From Pseudopithomyces maydicus (Eukaryota > Ascomycota > Dothideomycetes > Pleosporales > Didymosphaeriaceae), in contig JANTUC010000002.1 of NCBI GenBank assembly GCA_026873275.1, positions 2,542,001 to 2,606,000 of the forward strand: a DNA stretch of 64,000 nt. The letters run 5' to 3'. The stretch's first letter is position 1. The number at the start of each line of letters is the position of its first letter. A program made the position numbers and the translations under genes. Of the stretch, positions 24,311-35,159 are shown piece after piece. The notes beneath the pieces were generated by a model. It worked only from the letters and a program-made list of their open reading frames with translations, ran no database searches and was not told the origin of the DNA.

Positions 24311-24907
24311 ATGGCGCGCAAGAACCCCAACATCATAATCACTGGAACGCCTGGCGTTGGCAAGACCACACACGCAGAGCAGCTTGCGCGAAGTCTTGGG
24401 CTCCAACACGTGTCGGTGAACCAGATCGTGAAGGACGAAGGCTTCCATGAAGGCAAGGACGAGGAGCTCGGCAGCTGGGTCGTAGACGAAGATAAAGTAA
24501 TCCAGCACCACTTGTACGAATTCCAAGCATAGCTGACATGATGCCTGGACTAGCTCCTCGATTACCTCGAAGCAACCAATATATCTGAGACGGGTGGCTG
24601 TATCCTCGACTGGCATGCCTGCGAGCTCTTCCCAGAGCGCTGGATCGATCTCGTTATCGTGCTGCGCTGCGACTCCACCGTTCTCTACGATCGACTGACG
24701 GGACGCGGATACAAGGACAAGAAGCTGGACGAGAACATGGATAGCGAGATCATGCAAGTGTTACTTGATGAGGCGCGGGAAAGCTACAAGGAGGAAATCG
24801 TGGTGGAGTTGAGGAGCGATAAAGACGACGATGTGGAGGGCAACATCGAAAGGATAGAGATGTGGGTAGAGCAGTGGAGGAAAGACAACGCTGAGAAGGG
24901 CGAGTGA
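24311..24907 (+). CDS. FAP7: Adenylate kinase isoenzyme 6 / ribosome factor FAP7
   Basis: Nuclear atypical adenylate kinase and ATPase needed for late 18S rRNA processing and small-subunit maturation. Two exons (24311-24496 and 24554-24907) join in phase 0 to give 179 residues, the usual size. The P-loop is GTPGVGKTTHAEQLA at residues 10-24; the NMP-binding region follows; ILDWHACELFPERWIDLVIV is the conserved Walker-B-containing segment with the His of the family; LRCDSTVLYDRLTGRGY is the lid. The acidic C-terminal region is typical. The start is the ATG directly before ARKNPNIIITGTPG. Confidence 0.94.
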
Positions 24908-25062
24908 ATGTGGCGTCGTAAGTTGTCTCTGATTTTTCAGACTGGGATATACATGAAACGTAAACGACGGAAAAACTGCATAATGAATTGGGCAGGAAAG
25001 CAGAGGATCCTCGACAAGGAGTGGTGTTCGAGCTGCTGATAAACGTCGAAGCATAGTACGGC

Positions 25063-26042
25063 TTACGCCTCGACTTTCTTCGCAAGCCACTCCTTCAGCT
25101 TATCCAGTGCCTTGCCCCGATGCGAGATCTTGTTCTTCTCGCTCTTCTCCATCTCCGCATACGTCGTTCCTTCATATTCGAAGCAAGAGTCCCAGCCTGT
25201 TTTCCGCAATCATCAGCATTGACCTGCTTCCAGCATTGATGGATACTTACCAAACACCGTAGGCCCTCTGCTGGCGACCAACTTGCCATCTGTCCGGCCC
25301 TGGAAGAGCACTGGTTCATGCCCGGGGCCTTCACAGTAGGCAAACGTGCAGACGGCTTGCGCAGACTTGTCCTCAAAGCCGTCAAGCATGTGATGAAGTT
25401 TTGTAGGGCCAAGAGCGAGCATGAACCACTTTCTGTATGGGAAGGTTAATTGAGACTCACAATTTATGTAACGAGGTTGTTTCTGACTTACATATATGGC
25501 CCTGGGAGGTCATTCATGGCTTTGAAGCAGAGGCATGTGTCTTCAACAAGCACAGGGCCATTGATCTAGACCAACCTCGCATTAGCAGTAGAACTGAATG
25601 GACGTATGTATCAAAGGGAATATGCTACACACCGCTTCAGCCGCTCTTCGGCATTTATCCATTGTGACCTCCTCAACTGTGCCCTGTATCTCTACAAGAT
25701 CCACATTTTGGTTCCTGAGCTCGATTACACCTTCGAGAATGGCTTGTACCTAAAAATTCACGCCGGTAAGCCCTTGTCTCGAAACATGCACCCGGCGCCT
25801 ATACACCCTTGCACACATGGTGTGATCAGCGGTGCTCCCGAACACACGTCGGCGTGCAGCAGAGCCTCAAATCTTACACACCCATATTCCCTCATGTTTT
25901 TCAGCTGCGCCAAAGTTTTCGGAGCATACCGAACACGAGGGCAGATGGCGGGGAGGAGGACGGGTAACTTTCGTATACGTACCTCGGCGAGCTTATTTTT
26001 GTTTCCCGTGATGAAGTTCAGGTGCTTAGGTACAGACGCCAT
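25063..26042 (-). CDS. HAM1: Inosine triphosphate pyrophosphatase
   Basis: Hydrolyses ITP, dITP and XTP to monophosphates, keeping deaminated purines out of nucleic acids. Several exons on the minus strand: MASVPKHLNFITGNKNKLAE (from 26042), then VQAILEGVIELRNQNVDLVE, INGPVLVEDTCLCFKAMNDL, KWFMLALGPTKLHHMLDGFE, and WDSCFEYEGTTYAEMEKSEK to the stop at 25063. The substrate-binding FITGNKNKL, the VEDTCL active-site acid, the PVLFQGRTDG block and the GWDSCFE/KNKISHRGKAL end are diagnostic. About 188 residues. The frame stays open for another 80 codons upstream to an ATG at 26282; that Gln/Pro-rich extension is not typical of the family and the conserved start is preferred. Convergent with FAP7, only about 155 bases away. 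Confidence 0.92.
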
Positions 26043-26958
26043 GTCGCTGGTTGTACCCTGGGAGAGAAGGTCCTGGGCGGGCTGTTGCTGACGTGAATTG
26101 CTGCTCTGGTAGGGATGCTGCTGGAGGCGTCGCTGGAGGGCTTCTTGGGTCGAGATGGCGGGTTGCGGAAAGCTTTCTAGGTGGGGTTCTAGCTTGCGGT
26201 GATGTTCGTGCACAGGGATACCAGGAGCTGGGGCCTGAGCGCAACTGTTTGATAGTGTTGGTGTGGGCTGTTTCGTGCTCATGTCAATTGTTCCGTACGA
26301 TCTCCAAAGATATAACTAATGAAAACTGTAGTCACTGATGCGAATTCCGCGATTGGGTAATGGGTGATGGCTGAGAATTGTTAAGCGTACTATGAGTCTT
26401 GCTTTCCGCGGAATTAGCAGCCTCACAAGAAAAAAGGGCTGCGATGCACAGCGGCCCGCCTGTGATTTGCTGCGACCATCAACGAGTAGGGCTGAGGTTA
26501 CAAGCAAGCCTACAAAGCTGAATAATGCGCACCTCACATCCTCTCACCTCTCCTTGGACTCCTCTCATGCAACGCATTGCACAATGCAGTCACTATTTTC
26601 GGGCCGCGCTACACCCCATTCGGCAATACAAGCGACCAGTTAAGATTCTAGCGCCCTTCGAGAATGCTACCGTGCCCTTCGTCAGCCGTCCCCATACCAT
26701 ACGTCGCCGTTCACACACTGCCCGCACGCACAGCTGGGCTCTCGAACACCGGAGTGCTATAGCCAGGGACGAAGGCCAAGCTTTCAACGCTTCTACGTCA
26801 TTTGTGCGAGAAACTTTTCAAACATAGGGCTGGTCTTGGCTCCAGGTACCGCGTAACAGTCGCCGATACCGTTGGTAGCAGCTGAGTCGGGCTGTGAAGC
26901 CAATCGTCGGCGAGCACAAACAGAAGGATTGATACAGACCGCCAATTTCAATCTCACC
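26043..26958. other. Divergent promoter region HAM1 / P450-like gene
   Basis: Short open frames occur on both strands (for example 26525-26827 on plus) but none has a recognisable domain or a family-like composition. Presumed promoters. Confidence 0.4.
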
Positions 26959-28979
26959 ATGGGTTCTCTCAAAGGTTTGTTCCTGGGTGTATATGCCTCA
27001 AATGGAGTTATAAGGGTTGTGTTCTTGCCGTTATGCTATCTACTCCTCAGCAGCCCTTTCATATTGGCCTTGATCTGGTACTACGGTTTCGACACCAAAA
27101 TACTCGACCTCATTGGAAAATATCAAAGCCTGAAGGAGATTGCAATCCAAATTTTTCTGGGCTTGATCGCAGCAGCTTTACCTACAAGAATACTTTCCGG
27201 CAGATCCTGGGATCAAAGTCAACATGGCGGGAAGAGGCGGGTACAACAAATCCCATACTGGCTCCCAGGGGTGAGACATTGGACGAGTATTGTGCTTGGA
27301 GGTGAAGAGTGGTTGAAGAAGGCAGGGTGTGTTCGCCTGTGGGATTTCCCAGTATTAACACTAATCCACATGATAGGGGATCAATATTCTCGCCAATTTT
27401 TGCGTTCAATCTCGCAGGAGCGAAACATAACGTCATTCTATCCCCTTCGCTTCTAAGACAAGTCCAGCAGAATCCAACTGGACTTGACGAAATCGATATT
27501 ACAGAATGGAACATCTTACGAAATGTTTTCAAATTACCCAATGACACGGAAACTGGTTTTCTGGAGCTACGGCCGAAATTGACAAAAGCATTGGAAACTA
27601 ATCTATTTGGTGAACAGCAAGCCGAGAAACTGATATCGGCTTCTTTGTCAGTCCTCTCAGACCACTTGCCGGATCTCATAACCTTCAATTCATCTTTGGT
27701 GGATCAACTACCCTGGGAGCGGGTCGGCAATATTGAACTGACAGATGGTACGGCCGAAGCAGAGTGTGACCTGCTCACTCTTATGAACGAATTCTTATGC
27801 GGAGTTATACTTGCGCCGATCACAGGTCAACAGTTCCCTGAGTCGTATCAGTTGCTAGCTTCGGATTTGTCTACAGTGACAGAGCTCTACTATGCTCTAG
27901 CAACCGATCTTCCACGTCTGTTCCCCAAAGCCGGATTACCAGGGGCAATTTTAGCGAAGAAGAGACTGTTTCAGAACTTTACACGGTTTTATGAGGAATT
28001 GGACAATCCTAAGAAGAGAGTGCCTGCGGACGATGAGAGCATGAGCGGTGACGAGACGGACGCCGATACACCGACGCCACTTACAGAACTGAACAAGCTC
28101 TTCTTAGAGAATGAGGTACCAACAGAAGCACGCGCGGCGATCACTATACAGATATTGCATGATCTTGTATCGAATATAGTACCACTGGCATTTTGGACCC
28201 TTGTACACCTGAACACATCCGCAAAAGCACAACCCAAAACGAGTCCAGCGGGCACATCCATAGACGAGATTCGCAAAGAAACACAATCGTGGGCACATGC
28301 GATCCAGCCACCCTCGATACACCCTTCTTTCCCTGCGCCACCAGCAATATCTTTTGGTGGTGTCGCAAATTTATCTTCTCCGACGTCTTTTCCACAAATT
28401 CGCTCAGCAATCAACGAGGCCAGACGGTTATACAAAGCTCCCGTTAAGACACTGAAAGTGAACAAGCCGATCACTCTCATCGAAGATGAAAGCATAAGGC
28501 CCGGTACTCAAGAAAAATGGGAGCTAGACATAGGATCTTACGTTGCTGTCGGGCTCTCACAGACGCTTCTGAACACTTCTTCTGCTCAATTTATTGACTC
28601 AACCGAGTACAAACCCGACCGGTTCCAACACACCACGCCACCCACCTCTGTTACGGACCCCTCTAGCTCTCAAGAGTCCTTCGAAACTTCGATACTCATC
28701 GCCTTTGTCGCAGGTGTTCTACAACTCTGGGAGATCTTGCCGGCACCAAAGAAGAGTCTATTCGATCTTATGAAAGAAGCGCAAGATGCGGCAATGGCAC
28801 CTGTGGATGGAAAATCTGCACCTCCGGAAAGGAGTGCTATGGAAAAGAAAGTCGGTCAATGGGTAGTACCTCAAGCAGTAGATGGTGCAGATGTCAAAAT
28901 TCCGAAACGCGACATCAGAGTGAGAATCAGGCGAAGGGAAGGCCTTCCTGAACAACGATCAGTGAGAAAGGCAAAGTGA
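26959..28979 (+). CDS. P450-fold protein lacking the heme-thiolate cysteine loop
   Basis: Two exons (26959-27326 and 27377-28979) give 656 residues. The first 70 residues hold one or two membrane segments (VFLPLCYLLLSSPFILALIW and a later hydrophobic stretch). The body resembles fungal CYP7/CYP8-like P450s: a B-C region AKHNVILSPSLLRQVQQNPT, an I-helix-like AAITIQILHDLVSNIVPLAF without the usual acid-Thr pair, a K-helix ExxR in INEARRL, and a PERF-like DSTEYKPDRFQH. Where the FxxGxxxCxG loop should follow, there is TPPTSVTDPSSSQESF, which has no Cys, leading directly into the L-helix ILIAFVAGVLQLWEI. The chain is otherwise complete and has no internal stop. Canonical heme ligation is therefore not expected; it may be a pseudo-enzyme or a decaying gene. 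Physiological role unknown. Confidence 0.7.
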
Positions 28980-29413
28980 TTTTTTTGGCAAAAATGAAGC
29001 ATATATGTGCAATCGTAATGAAATACTACATGGATAAATCCACAGGCCATGGCTATTCAAGACTTGTAGTATGAATAGCCCAGTGGACGGTTCGTAAGTG
29101 TGATTCGTTAGTGCCAAAATCTTGAGTATATCCTCCATAGCGAAATAGAATATAGATCATATCCGGTGTTGAATCATATCGCTTACCATTGTAATTATTG
29201 TATTAGAGATGGTCAATCTTCTCGCACGACAACTCCGTTCATGGACTCTTGGCATGAGGTGCAGAATTCCAGTTTCGCTGCATGCCATCCAAAGCGGCTA
29301 GATACCATGATGACCGCCCCCACACTGCGCTTCCTTCACCGGGGCTTTCTTTACCCACTTCACATAAATATCATTTTCACTGGCACATCTGCAGTAACCT
29401 TACGTGTCACCGA
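28980..29413. other. Intergenic, no gene seen
   Basis: AT-rich spacer between two plus-strand genes. Nothing else is supported. Confidence 0.5.
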
Positions 29414-31199
29414 ATGGATCCACAAGAATATGAATACGTGTTGGAGCGACTGCGTTGCGTGAAGGAATCCAATGTTCAATATTTTGATTCGCGTCAGGAA
29501 GAACCAGATAACGAACGGCTCGACGAAGTTGGATTATTAAACAAGATCCAGGGAATAGTTAGTTCTATCTTCAGTTATCCTAATATGAGGGAAATACCAA
29601 AACGACCTTACAGAAACAGCTCATTGCTCAGCCAAGAGATACCGCATTGCCCAGGACGAAATCCAACGGGCCTTTTATTGTCATGTGGGTCAAAAAGCTA
29701 TTTCTATGATTGAAGCTTCGAAATTATTCATCATTACTAGATCAGCGAATGGAGATCACATATACAGTGAGGCTCGGGCGCTACGGATATCAAAGAAGAT
29801 ACTAGGGACGTGCATCGAAGCTGGCATTTTTCCACCGCAGGTATTCATATATCCCTACATGGCAAGTTCTTCGGCTAACATTAATTACAGATGATTGCAG
29901 TATATCAGTTGAAAGGTGGTCACTTCTCGCATCATGTACTGTACGACGAAAAGACAGACGTGCCTATCGCCATCTGTAAGTTTCATCCCCTTTATACACT
30001 TGATCAGCCTGTTTTGTTGGTATTTAATTGCTTTGAGCAATCAAAAAACATACCCGAGTATGTTATATATGTACACGAGTGCGAGAAATTACACCCTTTT
30101 ATTGTTTGTACCACCTGCTGTGGCAATTGCTGATACTATCGATCAGACATTATGGTCCGCGTCCCTCGCCTCAACAGACTCATCACCTTGACCATGCGTA
30201 TTGAACTCGCTACATATACCACCATCGCACTCCTCACTTCCGTCACTCCAACCACTGTAGCCTCTTTACGAACGCGATGTATCCGGCAGTCTTTTCTCCT
30301 TACACGTCATCCAATGCACCTCCTTACTTTTATTCTTGAGCACCGCATGCGCGAATTTGAAGAAGATATCGAATATCTCTGGCACAAGGTCGAGACTCTT
30401 GACCTAAAAACCGGTATTGAACCTGAATGGAGAGGAATACATGGTCGTAACAAGGTAAAACATGATGAGGACTTTACACGTTTATTGAGAGAGCTCCACG
30501 AAGTAGGAAACGAAATCCGTCTGATGCACAAGGTTACGGGATTTGGAGAAGGCCTGGGTACCAGTTTTAGGAAGCTCATCAAGCACATGGAAGGGCTGAG
30601 GGATGATTTGGGAACAGGTAGGTCCGGAAAAAGAGCAATAGTGGAGTGGGAAGATCAGTTAGCATACGTGGAATCCAGAGTAAAGATGACAGCGGAGAAG
30701 TTTGAGGCTTGCAAAGAAAGAGTACAGGCCCAGATCAATGTGACCTATAGCCTCATTGCTCAGAACAGTGAGAAAGATCCACCAACACAGTATATCCGTC
30801 TTCGCTAACTTCGCACGTCGCGTTCAGGTAGTGAGCAGAACATCCGCATCGCGAAACTTACGGCTCAAGACAGCCAGACTATGAAGACGATCACAGTCTT
30901 GACATTGACGTTTTTGCCTTCTACAATGCTTGCGGTAAGTATGAACATGATGTTGGAAGAGAGATACTCAATAGTAACAGTCACTTTGGGACGCGGGCAT
31001 CTTCACACTGCCACAGGACAAGAGTTGGAAGGTTTACGTTGGCACTAGCTGCGCTCTTACCGTGATCGTTTTCGCATTATGGCTTTTTTATAGCTGGAAA
31101 ATGGGAGCAGAGGGCCCAGCTAGTACAAATGAGAAGGAACATAAAGCAGGTACAAAGCGCATAGCAAGACTAGATAGACGTGGTTTGAAAACAGTATAG
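29414..31199 (+). CDS. CorA-like two-helix membrane protein, first junction uncertain
   Basis: Likely exons are 29414-29557, about 29600/29640-29840, 29891-29975, 30147-30767, 30828-30934 and 30981-31199. Exons 2 to 6 join in frame. The C-terminus has the architecture of the fungal CorA-like family: a long amphipathic helical region (MREFEEDIEYLWHKVETLDL, then ...FEACKERVQAQINVTYSLIA), then ITVLTLTFLPSTMLASLWDA as helix 1 and VYVGTSCALTVIVFALWLFY as helix 2, with a basic cytosolic tail. The GMN pore signature of true CorA magnesium channels is absent, so ion transport is not assured. The join between exon 1 (MDPQEYEYVLERLRCVKESN...) and exon 2 (...KRYRIAQDEIQRAFYCHVGQ) needs a weak GTTCTA donor; the better GTTAGT donor leaves it one base out of frame. 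Confidence 0.65.
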
Positions 31200-31257
31200 T
31201 GATTCCGAAGGTATAAAATCCTACCCAAGACTCCTTGAGTACCCCTAGCCACCCTGG

Positions 31258-31280
31258 AAAAAAAAAAAAAAAAAAAAAAA
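31258..31280. repeat. Poly(A) homopolymer, 23 bases
   Basis: An uninterrupted run of 23 A on the plus strand, 58 bases after the stop of the CorA-like gene and just beyond the stop of the Gly-rich gene on the other strand. No retroelement is recognisable next to it. Confidence 0.9.
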
Positions 31281-31322
31281 CCAAAAGAAATTGAACTCCA
31301 GAAAATTAACATCTATGCTCTT

Positions 31323-31580
31323 TCAGCAACCACCTCCACCGCCTCCACCTCCATCGCCGCCTCCGCCTCCGCAGCCGCCTCCGCCTCCGCCACCTCCATC
31401 TCCACCACTGAATCCGCCACCTCCATCTCCACCACTGAAACCACCTCCTCCATCCCCACCAGCATAGCCACCATAATAAGCTCCACCTGAATTATGGTAT
31501 GAATGTTTCATTCGCCGGCCATGGTGCTGCCTCATAGGGGGTGGGTAATCCGAGTTCAGTTTTGAGGATCCGCAGCCCAT
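31323..31580 (-). CDS. Small Gly-rich protein with N-myristoylation-type start
   Basis: A single-exon frame of 85 residues. It begins MGCGSSKLNSDYPPP: Gly2 with Ser6 and Lys7 fits the N-myristoyltransferase consensus, and Cys3 is placed for palmitoylation, so plasma-membrane anchoring is predicted. After a basic Tyr/His segment (RQHHGRRMKHSY) the chain is almost only Gly, with Tyr and Asp, including near-identical GGDGGGGFS units, and ends in Cys. No known domain. It is convergent with the CorA-like gene. The codon pattern of the Gly tract (GGT/GGC/GGA mixed with Asp and Ser) and the coherent start argue for a real gene, but a low-complexity frame of this size could be chance. Confidence 0.5.
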   Translation of the reverse strand: MGCGSSKLNSDYPPPMRQHHGRRMKHSYHNSGGAYYGGYAGGDGGGGFSGGDGGGGFSGGDGGGGGGGGCGGGGGDGGGGGGGGC

Positions 31581-32791
31581 CTTTTGTATTTGTTGGGCGT
31601 CGCTATGTGCTCGCCGGTAGCTCGAAGATAATACTTCAAATTTTTATAAGAAGGCCGTAGGAATATAGCTTTGACGGATTCTCGAGTGCGTGGTAACCAC
31701 TCTTACTCAGATGGATGAGTCAGACTGCAAAACCTGGGTCGATGTGGGACTTTGTTGTCGCTTATTGTAGATCGACAAGAGTAGCACAGTTGTGTTTGAT
31801 TGTGGTACTATTTCTGTAGAAGTATGTGTGATCAAATATTGTTTCGTGGTATTGTTCGTGGTACGTATACAAGAATCAAAATGATAATGATGACAGTTCT
31901 CTTTCTCTTGTTATATATGTGAGAGCCTCCTCCCTAAAACGCCTCACCACATCATAAGGCAAGCACTAACGTCACTCGCGCTCTACCGCTTCCTAATTGG
32001 GCCTGACCCTCGTGAACGTACCAAGGCTGAGCAACCTACGCCTTGAGGTCTGTGCGCAGCCATCGGACTGGGGCTGAGTACCAACACGAACGGACGATCA
32101 TCATGCAGCCTTGGGGGTGATGCTTGCACCAAAGAACAGACAGAGTATGATGGACGCCGTGTATGCTACCTTGACTAGTTTGGGAAACCGGTGTAGTGGG
32201 TACATTGTGGTGTGCCGGTTGCCGTGGGCCTAATCTCGCTCGCCGCAGCATCCGAATTACGCAATACTACATATGCGACTGGGGCGACATAAAACCAGTG
32301 AGCACCACGCGAAAGGCATACTCGAGATACGGGTTTGTTAAGCCCCTCAAGTCCTGCGTACAACGCCGATCCTACTGTTGTCATTTAGCTGTTGAGATTA
32401 TCAAACTATAAGGGCCACTTCCACCATCGTTACAGCCTACTGTACTAATTCCGAACATCATCTCCACTACTTGATTGGGGTTTTGGGGCTATGATGGTTC
32501 CTAATAATCGATATGTCTACTTGTTACACACCAAATTGTGAATTTTATAGATCGATTGCACCATCAACGACGAGTTTCACTGCCAAATGCCAAACCCATT
32601 CGTGTATACATTGAATTGATGTAAAGAAACCGACCAGGAGATGGAACTTGGAATCCTACAAATAGTTTATTCTCCCCTACAGAAAAAACATCAGAGTGCA
32701 CCACAAATCTATGAACTGTTCTAAAGTCGAACCACGATACTTGCTATCAAGTCCATCTACCCACCAAAGCCGTGCTTGGGTATTCTTCTCG
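31581..32791. other. Long intergenic region, no gene seen
   Basis: About 1.2 kb without a credible coding frame. Short frames on both strands lack conserved features. Confidence 0.45.
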
Positions 32792-33559
32792 CTAAAATAA
32801 CCCCCATTCCAGCCTCGGAAACCGCTCTCTCCTCTCTTCAACCGTTGACACTATCTTGATTTCAACCTCATCTTCCGAACCTCCAATGTTTACCTCGAAA
32901 TTGATGTCGCGCCATACTCCTCGTCTCCTGATAGATGCCACGCAACGGGATTCTGGACCGTGGCCAAGTAGTTGCCGTACTATGTCTCCAAGCCTATGGC
33001 GTCCCGTGATGGCAATACGGGCGCGGGTTGAGCGGCAAGGTGCGTGAATGTGTGCCACTACAATCGTTGGGGTGGGAGGGATAGGAGAAGAAGAAACCCG
33101 ATGCGAGCGTGGGTAGAAGGTTGCATTGTGAATTTGGGAGTGGCGCGTGTATGAGATTTGGTGCTGGGCATCGTGAAAGTATTCTGCTGTACGCTCGCTC
33201 GTGGTGCGATGGGGGAAAGATGCTCTTGGCAGTTGATGATGACGAATGTCAGGCATGAACGTACCTGCTTCAAGATGCAGAATCAGCTCTAAGGATGTCT
33301 CTGAAGGGAAGCTGGAGAATTCCATGATGCCTCTGCAACTTTGAGCTGCAAAGCCTCGCTGAACTAAATATGCATTGGTGAAAAGCATCGAACGAATGTT
33401 TGCGTGGCACGACTCTTGCATATAAATACGGTTGATTGCAGTGATTGCTCTAAAGGCCCTTCCCGCATCGGCAACAATAAGCACGAGAATAGTGTCACGG
33501 AAAGATTTCCCTGATGAAGAAGTATGTAGCTTTTCCCGGCGCAGTACAAGGGGTATCAT
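32792..33559 (-). CDS. Hypothetical protein
   Basis: An open frame of 255 codons from the ATG at 33559 to a stop at 32792. I do not recognise a family with certainty. The segment FRAITAINRIYMQESCHANI followed by RSMLFTNAYLV is reminiscent of the 'no-hit exon after an F-box/2EXR' region of fungal proteins (a collapsed helix that reads like INRQIxQES), and the last third (DINFEVNIGGSEDEVEIKIV) looks like a beta-strand. An intron is possible around 33265, where a GTACGT donor and a CCAAG acceptor flank a Pro/His-rich stretch. The gene starts only 55 bases after the stop of ADI1 on the same strand. Function unknown. Confidence 0.4.
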   Translation of the reverse strand: MIPLVLRREKLHTSSSGKSFRDTILVLIVADAGRAFRAITAINRIYMQESCHANIRSMLFTNAYLVQRGFAAQSCRGIMEFSSFPSETSLELILHLEAGTFMPDIRHHQLPRASFPHRTTSERTAEYFHDAQHQISYTRHSQIHNATFYPRSHRVSSSPIPPTPTIVVAHIHAPCRSTRARIAITGRHRLGDIVRQLLGHGPESRCVASIRRRGVWRDINFEVNIGGSEDEVEIKIVSTVEERRERFPRLEWGLF

Positions 33560-33613
33560 GACTTGTCCAGCACCTGGGCTGCATGCACGCAAGGGTCCGA
33601 GAAGCGGGCCAGA

Positions 33614-34190
33614 TCAGACGGCAAGCGTCTGTCTCGTCTTCAGGTACTCTTGGCGGTACTGGTTCTTGTCTGTCTCCTCGCCCCTGTTCAGCGGTGTCCA
33701 TTTCGGGTCCTCCTTGAACAATCGCATAGCGTTTGTGAACTGTGTGGGGTCAGCAGAGTGCCTCCTCGGGGTCATGCATCTGACTCACATTCTGCTCGTC
33801 GGTCGTGAAGCGGTGGTAGATGCCTGCCGGCATGATGATCAGATCCTCCTTCTCTAGTCTTATCCTGACCCAGTCGTCGCCTTCGTTCCTCACGTCAAAA
33901 TAGCCTGCGCCGTTCAAGATGTATCGGATCTCCTCGTCCTCGTGCAAATGTTCGTGGAAGAAGGACTTGACCTTCTCCTCGTAGACATCACCCATGGTCT
34001 TGGGGGACACTGTGATCTCATCTCGGTTCTTGTAGCTACGCTCCGAAGCGATGGCATCGACGTCGGCCACAGTCGGGCAGTGTCTGTAGATTATGCCGAG
34101 CTGTTGCAGGGCTTCTGGGGAAACAGGGCGGCCGGAATCGTGGGGCTCGCGCTGGTCTCCCGGGAGATTGTCAAACCAGTAGGCCTTCAT
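33614..34190 (-). CDS. ADI1: Acireductone dioxygenase (ARD)
   Basis: Cupin enzyme of the methionine salvage pathway: oxidises acireductone to the 2-oxo precursor of methionine (Fe form). Two exons (34190-33789 and 33739-33614) give 175 residues. Metal ligands are visible in the HEHLHEDEEIRYIL motif (His, His, Glu) and the later His in IMPAGIYHRFT. N-terminus MKAYWFDNLPGDQREPHDSG and C-terminus RLFKEDPKWTPLNRG match the eukaryotic family. Complete; no defect seen. Confidence 0.95.
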
Positions 34191-34532
34191 GTTGGCGGGC
34201 TATCTCTTGCTTGCACTTGATGTGAGTCTGGGGGGTGTTGCACAAGGCGGCTGTGGAGCGCAGTGCGGTGTACGACTTGGGTATAATTTATTTGGGTTGC
34301 GACGGCACCTCTGCTCGAGCCCCGCGAATGAGGAATGGCGTCATTGCGATTAGTAAAGAGGAAAACGTGCCCCATCTACCACGACCACATTTCACGTTGC
34401 AGCAGGTGATTGGTCGTAGACAGCGCTCGCATTTGTGGAATGGATTAAATTTTGTTGCTTGCAGTAAGCACTACAGCCCGCAATTCGAATAGACTTGCAT
34501 CGGAAAATTCTTGGGTGTAAGCGTGGGAGGGC
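34191..34532. other. Intergenic, ADI1 promoter
   Basis: Short spacer between two minus-strand genes. Nothing else is supported. Confidence 0.5.
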
Positions 34533-35159
34533 TCAGTCCCAGTCGTCATCGTCGGAATCGGCTTGCTGCGCTGCCTTTGACCTCCGCGGCGCCTGCCTCT
34601 CGTCTTCCTTGGTGACCTTGGATCGCTCAAAGACGCCGGCACGGATGAGTCTTGATTCAAGGTCGCGCGTGGTGAAGCTGTCAGGAGTGCGACCCAGACC
34701 CTCGAAGCCCACGACGCGGTCGGCGCCTATGCCATCGATGAAGGCAATGACGCAAGGCAGCACCTGTATCTTGAGCTTGGTGACCAGGAAGGGACAGTTG
34801 TCCACGTTGATCCTGAGCAGGCGAGCTTCGTAGTGGGAGGGTGCCAGGGAGTCGAGGTGGGTGTCCATGATGCCGCAGCGGTGGAAGTCGGGCTTGAAGA
34901 AGTGCACGACGCAGAACTTGGTGGAGGTGGTGATGTCCATCAGCTGCTTCTCGTCCTTGATCTCGACGTAGGTCCCATGCTCTTGGTTGCGCAGCCGCTG
35001 GGCCCTCTCGAACTCGGCATGCAGCTGCTGGCGACGCTGCTCCCGGAAGGCATCCAGGTCCGAGTCGTTCTCCAGCTCGGCAATGAGTGCATCCTCGTCC
35101 GAGTCGTCGGCCTGGGCCTTGTCGATGATGGCAGCGACCTTTGCGTCGAGGGCCGGCAT
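34533..35159 (-). CDS. PLP1: Phosducin-like thioredoxin-fold protein (TXNDC9/Plp1 type)
   Basis: Cofactor of the CCT chaperonin in folding actin and tubulin (family knowledge). Single exon of 208 residues starting MPALDAKVAAIIDKAQADDS. An acidic N-terminal helix is followed by the H/D-rich linker (FREQRRQQLHAEFERAQRLR) and a thioredoxin-like domain (STKFCVVHFFKPDFHRCGIM, DTHLDSLAPSHYEARLLRIN, VDNCPFLVTKLKIQVLPCVI, AFIDGIGADRVVGFEGLG). As in the family, the redox CxxC is replaced, here by FHRC. The acidic tail ends DSDDDDWD. A further ATG lies 18 codons upstream, but the family start is the one chosen. Confidence 0.92.
   Translation of the reverse strand: MPALDAKVAAIIDKAQADDSDEDALIAELENDSDLDAFREQRRQQLHAEFERAQRLRNQEHGTYVEIKDEKQLMDITTSTKFCVVHFFKPDFHRCGIMDTHLDSLAPSHYEARLLRINVDNCPFLVTKLKIQVLPCVIAFIDGIGADRVVGFEGLGRTPDSFTTRDLESRLIRAGVFERSKVTKEDERQAPRRSKAAQQADSDDDDWD

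Noticed and set aside
31258..31280. Poly(A) run as a retrotransposon or processed-pseudogene tail
   Set aside because: No reverse-transcriptase fragment, intronless gene copy or target-site duplication is visible beside it.
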